Source: Hemicordylus capensis (taxonomy: Eukaryota > Chordata > Lepidosauria > Squamata > Cordylidae). Taken from it: a stretch of DNA of 64,000 nt. The notes under the pieces are model-generated. The model worked only from the letters and a program-made list of their open reading frames with translations. It made no database searches and had not been told where the DNA came from. A program made the translations under genes and the position numbers. Where the stretch lies: assembly GCF_027244095.1 (NCBI RefSeq), contig NC_069659.1:32779501-32843500 (forward strand), read 5' to 3'. Shown here in pieces: positions 11,591 through 23,540 of this stretch (position 1 is the first letter of the stretch; each line of letters begins with the position of its first letter).

Positions 11591-12395
11591 ATTGTCTCCT
11601 AAGGAACAACTTTTGCTGTGCAAATTTTAAATCTGTCAGTTGTTTACTACACATTTTTGCTATGCTTCAATGTGCATGAGGCTTCCTCTTGTTCTATTAT
11701 GCTTTACTGCCATTTTGATAGGCTTTTATTTCATTTCATTTTTGCTTTACTGTTTTAAATCCAGTGATTAAAATGATTGATTAAAATGATTGCCTTGATT
11801 GCTCTGCAGAGTGGTGACATATATAATCATTCAGACAGGTTCAAATCTTTCAAACATGTGCACATGAGCAGAAAAATATTCATGAGCAATCCTATTGCAA
11901 TCATCATATTACACAAGGATATAAATATTTGCTGGGGAAGGCTTGATTTGCAAATCATTTGACCCAGCCTGACAGTAAAGCTATGAGATTCACTTGAATG
12001 GCTAGGAAAGATCTGTGTGTAATGCAGGCAAGACACCATTATCAAAATAATTAATCGCTTCCTACATGCATGAGAGAATGCTATCCTAGCTTTAATGCAC
12101 AACAAAGCAAGGTTATCTTAGGCAAAGCCACAAGGAGATATGGTTTTACACATAGAAACAGTGTAGATTGGAAGTATATGAGTTGACTAATAGAAAGATG
12201 GCTGTTGGAGCATAATTCCCAAAAAGTACTCCTGGTGGTACCTGAGGGCTTTCTATCCTGGGGGTACCCTGTAGTTCCCTGTAGACCATCCTCTTTCTGT
12301 TCCATCTAAAATGTGAGCTAGAAATTATTATAGCAAGCCTCTTTTTTTAAATGTAAGTTGAGGGTATTTGCAGTTGTCTTGGTTCTCAAGAGGGA

Positions 12396-12398
12396 TAT

Positions 12399-12437
<39 letters not shown>

Positions 12438-12480
12438 TTGTTGGATTTATATACCGCCTTTCATTAAAAACAATCTCAAG
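12396..12480 (-). mobile_element. L2-type LINE 3' tail with (ATTT)n
   Basis: A run of about eleven ATTT units is joined to GGATTTATATACCGCCTTTC. On the minus strand this reads as GGCGGTATATAAATCC followed by AAAT units, the usual L2 3' terminus of squamates. Confidence 0.6.
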
Positions 12481-12749
12481 GTAACCTATCAAAAGTTGGG
12501 AACCATTCTGTTAGACCATATGTTGGACCAAAGGTAAAAGTAGGAGAGCAAAAGCACCCTCACCTCGGAAACATATTGAGGAAAGAATGCGTTTAAGCTA
12601 AAACAGGATGGACCTGAACAGTAATCTTCTAACTGAAATGGTTGCCACAAACGGTGTAATGTCTGAGGGATGCTGGTGAACAATATCTGAAGAAGAGCCA
12701 TGAATTAATATGTTTTATTAACCTACTCTTGGCCAGAAATATTTTCTAT

Positions 12750-13175
12750 ATTTATTTATTAAGCATATTTGTGTACTGCCCCAAACTCCTGTCTCTGGGT
12801 AGTTTACAATAAAAGAGATTAAAGCAAAGTTAAAACATTAAGACAGTTTAAAGCAATGATAGATTCTATATGTTAATTAAAAGGTGAATAAATGTGTCTT
12901 AACAGCCCTTTTTAAAGCTGTCAGAGATAGGGAGGCTCTTATTTTGACAGGGAGCACATTCCAAAGCCTTTGAGGTGGCAATGGAGGAGCAGGCCTGTCC
13001 CTGGGTAGTCACCAGAGGAGCTGGTGGCAGATTATTTCAATAGATGGCAGGGCTCCTAGTGGATAAGGTGTTCTCTTAAATACCCTGGGCCTAAGCTGTT
13101 TAGGGCTTTGTAGGTTATAACCAGCACTTTGTATTTTGCCCGGAAACATATTGGTAGCCAGTGTAGTTCTTTAAC
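12750..13175 (-). mobile_element. L2 LINE 3' end
   Basis: The minus strand encodes diverged remnants of the L2 reverse-transcriptase C-terminus. The plus strand shows TAAATACCCTGGGCCTAAGC and TTTGTATTTTGCCCGGAAAC, nearly identical in order to the L2 at 25.65-26.17 kb. It is 5'-truncated. Confidence 0.75.
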
Positions 13176-13374
13176 AATCAAAAGAGTCCAGAACGCCGAG
13201 TTACAACACATTCTAACACCCAACATAATATTTCATGTAGGACTAGATGGCATTAAATACAGTGCTGCATGATACTCTGAAGACTCTATCCTGTGAGGTC
13301 TAGGCAATAAAAGAGCCTCAAACGCCTTGTCCCTAGGCACTCCAAGCCACCAGATAGGAACATAGGAAGTAGCA

Positions 13375-13610
13375 TTCTACTGAGTCATGCGGCATGCCAC
13401 ATCTGCTCTGATTAGCAGTGCACCAGTTCTCCAGGGCTTCAGGCAAGAAATTTTCCCATCTGCTTTGCATGATGGTTCCAGGTTCAATTCCTGGTATCTC
13501 TGCTGCCTGGAACCTTGGAGAAGCTGCTGCCAATCGGTGTAGAAGATAATACTGAGCTAGATGAACCAATGATCTGACTCAGCATAAGGCAGCTTCCTAT
13601 GTTCTTCTAT
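13375..13610 (+). mobile_element. tRNA-headed SINE with CR1-like tail
   Basis: A B-box-like GGTTCAATTCCTGG lies near 13480. The body runs through CTTGGAGAAGCTGCTGCCA to the tail CTGAGCTAGATGAACCAATG and AAGGCAGCTTCCTATGTTC. The tail resembles the CR1 3' terminus, which would let CR1 enzymes copy it. Confidence 0.65.
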
Positions 13611-13611
13611 A

Positions 13612-13692
13612 CCTGGAAATGCCAGGGCTTGAGCCTAGGACTTTCTGCATGCAAAGCAGATGCTCTACCCCTGAGCTACAGCGCCATCTCTA
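13612..13692 (-). mobile_element. tRNA-Ala-like SINE head, opposite orientation
   Basis: On the minus strand it reads GGCGCTGTAGCTCAGGGGTA, GAGCATCTGCTTTGCATGCA and GGCTCAAGCCCTGGCA. These are an A box, an anticodon-like arm with TGC and a B box. It abuts the 3' end of the preceding SINE. It is a SINE head, not a functional tRNA gene, since the acceptor stem is not paired. Confidence 0.6.
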
Positions 13693-13828
13693 TGATATAC
13701 ACCATACCACTAGATAGGTGTAATGTAAAACGATGCTACACTTCTGAATAAGTTTTGGACTGGCTCTTAGATCCAAAGAAAATGTCAGGGCTTGATAGGC
13801 CTTCTGTTTCCCCTCCCTTGTAATACTA

Positions 13829-14071
13829 TAGTAAAGTGTGCCGCTGAGTCAGTGTTGACTCCTGGCAACCACAGAGCCCTGTGGTTGTCGCTGGCAGAAT
13901 ACAGGAGGGGTTTGCCATTGCAATTTCCCACACAGTATGAGATGATGCCTTTCATACTATATCATCTGATATCGGTGTTTCCCATAGTCTGGGAAAACAT
14001 ACCAGTAAGGATTCGAACCGGCAACCTCTGTGTTCCAAGATAGATGCTGTACACCATGCAGCAAGTCTGAG
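13829..14071 (-). mobile_element. Sauria-type SINE (tRNA head, Bov-B-like tail)
   Basis: The minus strand starts in a tRNA-like head with the B box GGTTCGAATCC. It continues through GAAAGGCATCATCTCATACT and ends GGAGTCAACACTGACTCAGC then GCACACTTTACT, the Bov-B LINE type of 3' tail. Related copies lie at 16668, 18341 and 25060. Confidence 0.8.
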
Positions 14072-14818
14072 ATTCTTTTTTTAAAAAAATTCCCTCTTTT
14101 GTTGCTACTCTGTACATACACTAGAAATAAAGCATAATTCCCTAGGGCTCTGTCCTTCCTGTTCCCTGCTACCTAAACTTCCTGTGAACCAGAGAAGTTC
14201 AGGCTTCTTACACAACTAGCGCTGAATGTTGTCCTTTGTGTATTGTTTTTTCCTTTTTCTTTCCCAAGGGTAGCAACCGCAGGGATGCAGCACACCGAGG
14301 GAAGCCAAGTTTTTTTCTTTTGTTTTCTTTGGGTTCTTGGACAAAGTACAGTAAAAGCCACAATACAGCAGAAGAGACCCAGTTCAGCACAAAAGGAGCA
14401 GCGTGTCATTTGCGTTACCAATTCTGAGTCACGCAGGAGCTATTAATATAACTTGCCCCTGGCTGTCTTCTAAAGGCCGAGGGAAGAACACAGAGGAATT
14501 TCCAATTAAAAGAAATCGCAGGACAGAGAAAGATTTGAAGGGGGAGGAATCTCATTGTGAGGAAGTAAACTGTAATCATGGCCCTGGAGAGATTGTGGAG
14601 GCTGTATAATTAAAGTCATTTAAAGTTAGTTAGGGCAAATCACTGATAAAAAATAATTGCATGAGGAAGACAGCAAGCTGAAAAAGGGTGGAGAGCAAGA
14701 ATACATTTGCCATCTTAGTGGGTCATTTCTATATTAAAAGTGAAGTTAAAAAGTCCAGTAGTAAAGGACTTTCTAGTTTCCTTTTAATGTATCATTCCCA
14801 TATATTAAGTACATGCTT

Positions 14819-15250
14819 GCTCATAAGAACAGCCCTGCTGGATCAGGCCCAAGACCCATCTAGTCCAGCATCCTGTTTCACACAGTGGCCGACCAGATGC
14901 CACTAAAAGCCTACAGGCAGGAGATGATGATGATGACGTTTTATATCCCGCTCTTCTTCCAAGGAGCCCAGAGTACTACATATTTAAGTTTCTCCTCACA
15001 ACAACCCTGTGAAGCAGGTTAGGCTGAGAGAGAAGTGACTGGCCCAGAGTCACCCAGCAAGTATTATGGCTGAATAGGGATTTGAACTTGGGTCTCCCCA
15101 GTCCTAGTCCAGCACTCTAAGCACTACACCACACTGGCTCATAGGCATCCTGCCTTTGAGGCTGGAGGTGGCCTTTAGCCCTCCAATTAGTAGCTGATGA
15201 TAGACCTCTCCTCCATGAAGTTATCCAACCCCCTCTTAAAACCATCTAGG
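14819..15250 (-). mobile_element. CR1 LINE 3' end split by a SINE
   Basis: On the plus strand it begins CATAAGAACAGCCCTGCTGG, the complement of the CR1 3' terminus. It resumes after the SINE at 15140 with GGCATCCTGCCTTTGAGGCT and TTATCCAACCCCCTCTTAAA. It is 5'-truncated near 15250. Confidence 0.8.
14923..15139 (-). mobile_element. tRNA-headed SINE nested in CR1
   Basis: The minus strand begins AGCCAGTGTGGTGTAGTGCT and has the B-box-like GTTCAAATCCC. It ends GCGGGATATAAAACG followed by ATC repeats. CR1 sequence lies on both sides, so it inserted into an existing CR1 copy. Confidence 0.7.
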
Positions 15251-15479
15251 TCGCTTGCTCGCTCTGTGTGTGCATGCACGTATACGTGTGCACATGTGTG
15301 TGTGTGCACTTTCTAATTTAAATGTGTTTATTTTTTCATCTTATCCCATAGCTCCTCTTGCCTGGTGTTCACAAACTGATCTGGAGGAAGAGGATGCAAT
15401 TAAATGTCAAGTGAATGTTAGCAGGGCCAGCCTACCATTCTCTAGGCTGAGGCAGCCTTCCTGAGAGTTTGGGTTCTTA

Positions 15480-15612
15480 ATCTGGATTTCCACATGTTGG
15501 ACTGCAACTCCCATCATCCCCAGCCACATTAGCTAAGGCCATTGTTGCTGGGGATGATGGGAGTGATAGTTCAATCAATGACACTTGGTGACCCAAGCTT
15601 GAGAATGCCTGC
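15480..15612. mobile_element. Palindromic small DNA element
   Basis: Inverted halves TGCAACTCCCATCATCCCCA and GGGGATGATGGGAGTGATAG place it in the same large family as 16544-16661 and 22526-22659. Probably hAT-derived; no clean target duplication. Confidence 0.65.
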
Positions 15613-15853
15613 ATTAAAGTGTAGCAAATGTCATTTTGTCAGTGTGTTGTAGTAGAGTGTGCTGTTGGACTACAACAGTACTGAGATTCTAATCTGTATT
15701 CTGGCATTCAGCTCACGAGGCCAGTTATTCTCTCTCAGGCTAGACTACCTCACAGGGTTGTTGTGAGGATACAATTAGAGAGGGGGGAAGAGCCATGTAC
15801 GCTTCCCTAAGATCCTTGGAGGAAAGGTGGCTTAACATGTAATAAAGAAATTT

Positions 15854-15856
<3 letters not shown>

Positions 15857-15890
<34 letters not shown>
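15857..15890. repeat. (CA)n microsatellite
   Basis: About seventeen CA units. Confidence 0.9.
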
Positions 15891-15893
<3 letters not shown>

Positions 15894-15979
15894 ACACACT
15901 TACACACTTGAGTTTGCTAGCTGAAGCATCAGAACGCCCCCAGCGGTTTCTGTATTTAAGCTTCCTCTTCCCAAATCAA

Positions 15980-16318
15980 TTTCAAAAGTACTTTTTCACA
16001 CAACGCATAATCAACTTGTGGAATTCTCTGCCACGAGATGTGGTGACAGCCAACAACCTGGATGGCTTTAAGAGGGGTTTGGATAACTTCATGGAGGAGA
16101 TGTCTGTTGACGGCTACTAGTCGGTGGAGGGCTATAGGCCACCTCCAGCCTCAAAGGCAGGATGCCTCTGAGTACCAGTTGTGGGGGAGTAACAGCAGGA
16201 GAGAGGGCATGCCCTCAACACCTGCCTGTGGCTTCCATCGGCATCTGGTGGGCTACTGTGCGAAACAGGATGCTAGACTAGATGGGCCTTTGGCCTGATC
16301 CAGCAGGGCTTTTCTTAA
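15980..16318 (+). mobile_element. CR1 LINE 3' end, 5'-truncated
   Basis: It encodes the end of ORF2 (YFFTQRIINLWNSLPRDVVT, then a stop after the DGY motif) and the CR1 3' UTR to CTGATCCAGCAGGGCTTTTC. It aligns in order with 51990-52330. Confidence 0.85.
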
Positions 16319-16543
16319 AAAGTATTTCCCCCTAATAATGTACTGTAGCTGCCCCCAAGATAAACAGAACCCTCCTAAAGATACACCATATGCCCCCTGA
16401 GCTGCTTCACACAGTCACAGTATGGTGCAGAGAACAACATGGGTTCTTTCAGGCAGAGGTGTATGGCTTGCTCCCAGTCCTATCCACAGACAGCCTCTGT
16501 GGAAGCTAGCGGGGAAATAATCAGGGAGACCCAGCACATAGGC

Positions 16544-16661
16544 CAAGGCTTCTCAAACTTGAATTCCCAAATGGTATTGGACTACAACTTTGGCCATTGT
16601 GACTGGGGGTGATGGGAGTTGTAGTCCAGCAACATCTGGGGACCCAAGTTTGAGAACCTTG
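16544..16661. mobile_element. Palindromic small DNA element
   Basis: The ends CAAGGCTTCTCAAACTTG and CAAGTTTGAGAACCTTG form inverted repeats, and the interior has the ATGGGAGTTGTAGTCC motif and its complement. No convincing 8-bp duplication remains. Confidence 0.75.
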
Positions 16662-16667
16662 ATGTAC

Positions 16668-16912
16668 AGGTAAAGTGTGTCGTCGAGTCGGTGTTGACTC
16701 CTGGTGACCACAGAGCCCTGTAATTGTCTTTGGTAGAATAGAGGAGGGGTTGCCATCTCCCGCATAGTATAAGATGATGCCTTTCAGAGTCTTCCTATAT
16801 TGCTGCTGCCCAATATTGGTGTTTCCTATAGTCTGGGAAACATAGCAGTGGGGATTCGAACTGGCAACCTCTGGCTTGCTAGTCAAGACATTTCCCCACT
16901 GCGCCATCAGCT
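16668..16912 (-). mobile_element. Sauria-type SINE, near full length
   Basis: The minus strand starts CTGATGGCGCAGTGGGGAAA (A box), has the B box AGTTCGAATCCC and ends GAGTCAACACCGACTCGACG then ACACACTTTACC, a Bov-B-type tail. It directly abuts the palindromic element at 16544-16661. Confidence 0.85.
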
Positions 16913-16919
16913 GACATTG

Positions 16920-18110
16920 TTACCTTGATGTAACATCATTACCTTGATGTAAGCCGTCATAAAACAACTGCAGCAACCCCAGCAGGATACAGAGCAGTTA
17001 GTTGGGTGGCATTGTTGTCTTATCCACATAACCCCCAGATGGCAATGTGATACAGCAGGCACAGGCCACTGTAAAAGAAGGCTGCTGCTACCCCAACAAA
17101 AACCTGAACTGGGGCCATATCAGGTGGTGGGTATTGAGTGATAATGAGAGATGTTGCTCTGAGCTCCTTAAAGGAACGTGGGATATAAATGTAATTAATA
17201 AGTTGGTGGACTGTTTATACATCTTCCAGAAAATGCATGCAGCTACAGATGTGTGTGTACATGCAGAGGCGTTCTTACCTCTGGACTTCTCGGCTGCAGT
17301 CCAGGGCCTCCACATACCCTGGGGGCCCCCCAAATCCTTTTTGGTCTGTCTCAGGTGGTGTGGTTGCTGTGCCGCCAGCCCACACAGTGTCGGGTGGCCA
17401 AGTGTGGCCTCTACTTTAGAGACAGAGGGGGGAGTGGGGAAAGAAAGATGTGGGATGGGGATATGTGAGGCTGCATGTTGAAATGTTTCCGCTCGTGCAT
17501 ATTTGCATAAATACACCTGTTTTATATTCTTATATTCTTGTGAGTTCAGTTGCTGTTTGTGCCCTCAAGAACCCATGTGTTAAAAATACTGTGTGTGTGT
17601 CACGATGTGTGTGCGTGTGCGTGTGTGTGTAGGGGGGATGATGCTTAACTTGCAGTGCGGGGAGGGGAGGGCTCCAAAGGTCTTTAGGTCCAGGCTCCAA
17701 AATTAACTAGGTGCACCCCTATATACATGTACATGATTTTAATTGATCCCTGCCTTAGAAGCGCACTCACTGCATTTTGGACAGACGTACAACCCCCCTG
17801 GACTGAGCTCAAGGGAAATCCTGCGGCTGAAGGGGCAGTTCAGAGTGCTACTGTAGTTGGCTAGCTATCCTGACAATCGCAAAGCCATCTCAGAGCAGCC
17901 TTACTTCAAGTTTTAACACGCTGATTTCAAAAAAGAACACTGAACAAAATTTGATCAGATAAACATGCAAAATGTTTGCAAAACACTTTTTAATATACAA
18001 AGCGGGGGAGCAGACAATGTGCCTAACCTTATTTGATCTCTCTTGAGCATGATGGGAGTATGGGTGAAGAAGAGGAACAGGCAATTTACATTTGATCTAG
18101 AGACCCTATT
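16920..18110. other. No gene recognised; GT-rich runs
   Basis: The 144-aa plus-strand and 142-aa minus-strand frames near 17.05-17.5 kb overlap each other and match nothing I know. (GT)n-like runs occur around 17590-17630. Confidence 0.4.
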
Positions 18111-18117
18111 TGAAGGA

Positions 18118-18302
18118 GAAAGGCTATAGCTCAGTGGCAGATCACCTGCTTTGCATGCAGAAGGTCCTGGGTTCAATCCCTGACAACTCCAGCTAGGGCT
18201 GAGAAAGGCCCTCGTCCGAAACTCTGGAGAGCTGTGGCCAGCAAGTGCATAAAATACTCTGGACCAACCTGACTCAGTATAAAGCAGTTTAATATCTTCA
18301 TC
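18118..18302 (+). mobile_element. tRNA-headed SINE with CR1-like tail
   Basis: The head GGCTATAGCTCAGTGGCAGA, CTGCTTTGCATGCAGAAGG and B box GGTTCAATCCC are tRNA-Ala-like (TGC). The tail runs CCAACCTGACTCAGTATAAA to AGCAGTTTAATATCTTC. Confidence 0.8.
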
Positions 18303-18340
18303 TTGCAGCAGAGAGACCCTTACCCACTCCTGTATATAAA

Positions 18341-18504
18341 GGTAAAGTAAAGTGTGCCGTCAAGTCGATTTCGACTCCTGGCACCCACAGAGCCCTGTGA
18401 TTTTCTTTTGGTAGGATACAGCAGGGGTTTACCATTGCCTCCTCCCTCACAGTATGAGATGATGCCTTTCAGCATCTTCCTGTATCGTTGCTGCCCAATA
18501 TAGT
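18341..18504 (-). mobile_element. Sauria-type SINE, 5'-truncated
   Basis: It has the Bov-B-like end (plus strand GTGCCGTCAAGTCGATTTCG) and the middle part. It stops at CTGCCCAATAT, so the tRNA head is missing. Confidence 0.8.
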
Positions 18505-18534
18505 ATTGATGCCTAAATGCTACAGGTGTGTCTA

Positions 18535-19105
18535 TGGCAGGGGCCTAGGGCACCTTCCTTATGACGCAAGGCTACAACACCTGGGGCGGTTTAGTTTAGA
18601 AAAAAGACTACTGCGGGGAGACATGATAGAGGTCTATAAAATCATGCATGGAGTAGAGAAAGTGGATAGAGAGAAATTCTTCTCCCTCTCACATAACACT
18701 AGAACCAGGAGTCCAAAGAACCATGAAATTGATTGTTGGGAAATTTTGGACTAACAAATGGAAGTATTTTTTTCACACAACACATAATCAACTTGTGGAA
18801 TTCTCTGCCACAAGATGTAGTGACAGCTAACAACCTGGGTGGCTTTAAGAGGGGCTTGGATAACTTCATGGAGGAGAGGTCTATCAATGGCTACTAATTG
18901 GAGGGCTATAGGCCACCTCCAGCCTTAAAGGCAGGATGCCTCTGAGTACCAGTTGCAGGGGAGTAACAGCAGGAGAGAGGGCATGCACTCAACTCCTGCC
19001 TGTAGGCTTCCAGCAGCATCTGGTGGGCCACTGTGTGAAACAGGATGCTGGACTAGATGGGCCTTGGGCCTGATCCAGCAGGGCTGCTCTTATGTTCTTA
19101 TGGTG
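18535..19105 (+). mobile_element. CR1 LINE 3' end
   Basis: It begins in the last part of ORF2 (CACCTTCCTTATGACGCAAGG, YKIMHGVEKVDREKFFSLSH). It runs through the 3' UTR to CTGATCCAGCAGGGCTGCTC and ends TTATGTTCTTATGG. It is 5'-truncated. Confidence 0.88.
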
Positions 19106-19347
19106 TAGGAGTGTCTTGCCTCTATATCCTGCCTGTGTCTTTAAATGCTTGAGGCAATGGAAAGGAATGAAAGCGCTGTGCCTCCCACCGCATTCCTCCT
19201 CTGGCCTCTTGTCCATTCTTCTTTCCTGCATGCTAGGGACATAAGAAGACGGGCACAATCTCCTGGCAACCCTATAGGAAATAATCACAAGAACATGATG
19301 GTTGTTGATTAAATCATCATGGTTGATGATTAAAGCATCATCAACCA

Positions 19348-19402
<55 letters not shown>
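19348..19402. repeat. (GT)n microsatellite
   Basis: About 27 GT units with one early interruption, followed by CACACA blocks of the opposite sense. Confidence 0.9.
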
Positions 19403-19405
<3 letters not shown>

Positions 19406-19893
19406 ACACTCACACACACTCACACACACTACACAGTTTCACAAAGGTCAAAATGAATTTTTTGGGATCATTAGCAAGGGCATTGTAGCTAACAGGATAT
19501 CAAGAAGATGTATTGGAGGAAACAGGACTTTTAAGCATAGGTCCCCTCCCCAAAGAAAGCTTTCCCTGCTATTGGTTTTTGGTTTCTGCAGGTGCTCAAA
19601 GCTGACAGAGGCGGGATGTACATCATGCAGATCCTCCATGGTTATGTGGATTGTTCATCCCCAACTCCCAATTTGATTTCAGGGGATATTTGTAAGCTGC
19701 ATAGGTGCCAGCTGCCAGTGACAGTCTGTGCAGACAGATCCAGAAGGACCAACTCAGTATAAAGCAGCTTCCTATGTTCCTGAGTGGAGTGAGGGTTCTT
19801 GATACAATTCTCTTCCAGCTCACTTTTCCCCAAAGAGGTGATTGACAGCAGACAAATGTTTTTGCATACCCTCCCACCAGGAATGTTCCCTGT

Positions 19894-20510
19894 AACAGGG
19901 AATTCCAGATATCATTGACTACAACTCCCAGCATCCTCAGCAGGACATAGGGACCATTGAGCAAGGGAGGATGACTGTCCCCCGGCCACCAGGGTCTGCG
20001 GGGGCCACCAAGGGACCCCCTCCTGTGCCCAGCTGGCGAATGTTGTGCTCACCGGCTGGAAGCGCAAGGTGTCACCCTCTTCTCCCTAGCCAGTGTTTCA
20101 CTGAAACACTAGCTAGGCTGGGGAAGAAATCCTAGCTAGCCAGCGTTTCAATGAAATGCTTCCTGGGAAAGATGGCAGCGGGTCTCTCCTGGGCAGGGGC
20201 CACACCCCTGCATCTGACGTCAGACGGCCAGTACGTAGAATTGCTGTCTGGGAGCTCCAACACCTGTCATCGTCTGTCCTTCTCCTCCCTCCCAAGGAAG
20301 CAGGAAAAGGAACTCCTACTCAGTGATTCAATGTACCTCTGCAGGGGCCGACTGGCCACGCCCCTTTGTCTGATGTCAGATACAAGGGGCGTGGCTTGGC
20401 GTGTGCGACACACCCCGTATCCCTAGGTAAAGGCCATTGCAGCTGGGGATGCTGGGAGTTGTAGCCAACAATATCTGGGATCCCCTAGTACAAGGAACTG
20501 TTTCCCACAT
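19894..20510. mobile_element. Palindromic element interrupted by a second GC-rich element
   Basis: The outer halves GACTACAACTCCCAGCATCC (near 19918) and GGATGCTGGGAGTTGTAGCC (near 20446) are inverted. They should be adjacent, but about 0.45 kb of GC-rich DNA lies between them, including the hairpin CCACGCCCCTTTGTCTGATG with its complement at 20358-20396. Confidence 0.55.
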
Positions 20511-20519
20511 TTCAGCCCT

Positions 20520-20663
20520 TGACGATATGCTTGTAACATCTATATTAGTATATCAAGGATCAGTTCATGAGCCACACTCCCTCCATTATTACATACTGGA
20601 CAAGTTCCTGACTAGTAGTTCAGTGAGTGGAAGTTGTTCTACTCATGTAGGAGGAGAGGGGTG

Positions 20664-20695
<32 letters not shown>

Positions 20696-22475
20696 CCCTT
20701 CTACTGTCCTTCAGGCCCCCCACCCCACCCCCAAATCTGTTCTTGAGGTACCCAACTCTCTGGGACATATTTTCAGAAATACAATGAGCTGCAGGTGGAA
20801 GGAGGGGATGACTGAAAATTGCCCTTTGTGTGAGTGAAACATCTTCCATTCATAGGAATACTATTCAGGATGCTGTCGGTTGTGGAAGGCTCTTCACTGC
20901 CTGATGGATGAGGCATTCATTTACTCTGTAGCAGCCTGCCCTCAGCTGACTTTAATGTCAAGAGGGCGATTGTTCTTTTGATAAAGATACAGTATACCAG
21001 AAAAACACAATTATCCTACCATAAGTTACCAGCGAATTCAGTTTATATACTACAAAACATCTGCAGTGTGTGAAATGGCCAGCTTGGTGCCTCAACGTTC
21101 AAGCGGACATGCACATACCTTTACTTTCATAAATGACATAAAAACAATACTGGAACGAGGCATTCTCCAAAATGCAAAACAGGGATAGTGGCTGACATGC
21201 GGAAGGATGTTGCACAAGTGTAAAGTTGTTATGCTAGCTAATTGCACTGTGTCTGAGGCTGATCCTCAGGTGGCCAGATCTGGCTTTTAAAAAGCCAAAT
21301 TCTGGCTTACGGCCCATTTGACCCACGAGTATACCCCTTAGGTTCTGGCAACTCCCTCGTATTCCAGACCAACATTACCCTACTGCAAGCATGCTGGTCA
21401 TAAAGGGAACTTTTGCGCAAGAGCACTATAGCACAATCCCACAAATCCACCATTTTTCTCAACTAACTGGACAACTCCCCCAACTTTTTGTCCCAACTAA
21501 TACCACAAATCTCTGCGTTTTGCACAACTAATGTGTGTGCAGTTTTTGTGCAACTTTTTTTTTGCACAACGAATTCCATTACCCGCCCCGCCCCCCCACT
21601 TTTTTTCACAATCTTCTTGCACTAGTGCAACTTTGTTCATTACGCTAGTGTTTGGTTAAGATGCCAGCCAGTGATTTTATCAGGGACAGGGCAAAAAAAA
21701 AGCGACTGTCCCTGATAAATAGGAACAGTTGGAGGATATGTTTCCATCTGCTCCAGGTACATTCCTTTGAATCAGGACAGAACTGTTAACAAGACACAGG
21801 AATGCGGAGATACTTTCAGGTTTCTCCTCACCAATATCTTTCTTACACGCAGATATAGCTTTAAACCCAGGTGTGATTTTCAGATGTACTGTTGTGATTT
21901 ACGTTTGCATTGTGGATGGTGAGCCATTCATTTATTGCAGGTCAGCATTTTTTGTTCAGATTTAAGAAGTGATGGGTGATATTGAACATGGGCATTCATT
22001 TTTAATATCATTTTGGCTGGTTTGCCACTCTTCAGAAATCTGCACTCTCAGCCTAATCTAATCTCCCAAATCAATTAAAAAATGTGCAGAGGTGTTTTAA
22101 AAGTAGATAATGTAAATACAGGCATTGCTTTATCTGCCACCCACCCACTGCCTCCCTTCCACAAGACTGTAAAATTACAGCTGTATAAACATAATAAAAC
22201 AATCTAGAGTCAATCAGTACTTAGGAGTGGTGCCAGGTAAGGCAGTCAGTAGCTGCGCTTCTGTGGATATGCCACGTTATTCATCTCAAGAACTGCCTTG
22301 GGCTCTCTTCAACAGGTTTAGTTGCCTGATCCTGAAAAAAATACATTTTAAAAGGAAAGTGTATGACTGTAGAAGCTGTTCTACAAGTTTTGGGGAAACT
22401 TTGGCCTCTACACTGTAGTTTCTCAAACTGTTCATTTGGGCCACCCTTGATAATAATGCAACCCTAGAATGTTAT
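20520..22475. other. No gene recognised
   Basis: A (CA)n run sits at about 20669-20694. The stretch 21415-21650 is unusually rich in TTGCACAA-type motifs, also seen at 61.43-61.67 kb. Nothing else is recognised. Confidence 0.4.
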
Positions 22476-22477
22476 TT

Positions 22478-22800
22478 TGAAGATTACTTACTCTTGTTAA
22501 CTGGGCACACAGGCACCTTTTAAGTCAGAGGTTCCCAGTCTTGGGTCTCAGATATTGTTGGACTACAACTCCCATCATCCCCAGCTGAAGACCATTGTGG
22601 CTGGGGGTGATGGAAATTGTAGTCTAACAATGTCTGGGAACCAAAATTGTGAATCCTTGTTTTAAGTGGTAGTTCTCTTATATTTAGCAAAGGGAGAAAA
22701 ATTGTTCCCCTTCATCCCAGTAGCTATTTGCTGGTGTCCTTTATGACTGTTTGTTTGTTTGATTGATTGATTGATCTTGAGCCTCTTTGGGCAGCAAACC
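22478..22800 (+). mobile_element. L2-tailed dispersed repeat interrupted by a hAT element
   Basis: It contains TTAACTGGGCACACAGGCACC, then the hAT element at 22526-22659. After it come GTGGTAGTTCTCTTATATTT and GCTGGTGTC, with GAGCCTCTTTGGGCAG at the right. The same order occurs uninterrupted at 59.96-60.19 kb. Confidence 0.6.
22526..22659. mobile_element. hAT-type small element with 8-bp duplication
   Basis: The ends are CAGAGGTTCCCAGTCTTGGG and CCAAAATTGTGAATCCTTG. The duplication TTTTAAGT lies at 22518-22525 and 22660-22667. The interior is palindromic around CTCCCATCATCCCCAGC. It split an L2-tailed repeat. Confidence 0.85.
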
Positions 22801-23540
22801 ATCGTTTCATTTATGTTGCAAGCTGAAAGTCTTTTGCAAGGAGGGGAGAGATGCAAAAATTGCTCCTCCCTCCCCCTCCCCACCTGTTTGGCTGTGCACG
22901 AAGCCTTCAGTGCAGGGATGCTGAAAGGCTCTTTGCAAATGCACAGCCCTTCTCCTGCTGACTTACTGCTGCATATCATGTCAGCCACTGATTCAAGTAA
23001 ATTGGAGTGACAAGTCATCTGCAGGTGCTCATCTAAACTATTCACTTTGTGCTTGTAGTTAGAAATTCCAGATGCACACTAACCTTCCTTCACTTTAAAA
23101 GGTGTGTTGCTCCCAACATCAATGGCTGTTGAGCTGTGCCTTCTTCTGTTCCATTCTGCAGTCCCCTTTGGTCTACCTACCCTGTTCCCTGCCTTCTGTG
23201 AAGCCCTTAGCTTTAAAACAAAACAAAACAAAAAACACAACCACACACACACACACAGAAGAAAACAGGGTAGGGGAAGGGACCAGAAGAAGCTGCCATT
23301 TTGAACCAGCAAGTACAAAACAGGCTGTTCACACCACCAAAAATGGAGTAGGGCAAGTGTCGTACCCAGGTTTGGGAGCTGTGTGTGATCCCGATTTTTG
23401 ATTGTGTGGGAGCAAACAAGTAGGCAGGAGGAGGGAGAAGTGACTGTGTGGGAGACAGGAGCTGGGTAGGACAGCACCATCCTACCCAGCTTTCTTATCC
23501 AGCATTTGACCAAGGTAGGAGGAAAAGCTGTCCTACCCAG

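Noticed and set aside
13612-13692. Functional tRNA-Ala gene on the minus strand
   Set aside because: A and B boxes and a TGC anticodon-like loop are present, but the acceptor stem does not pair and the sequence is a SINE head.
17047-17516. 144-aa and 142-aa frames on opposite strands
   Set aside because: They overlap almost completely, include GT-rich runs, and neither has a motif or splice context.
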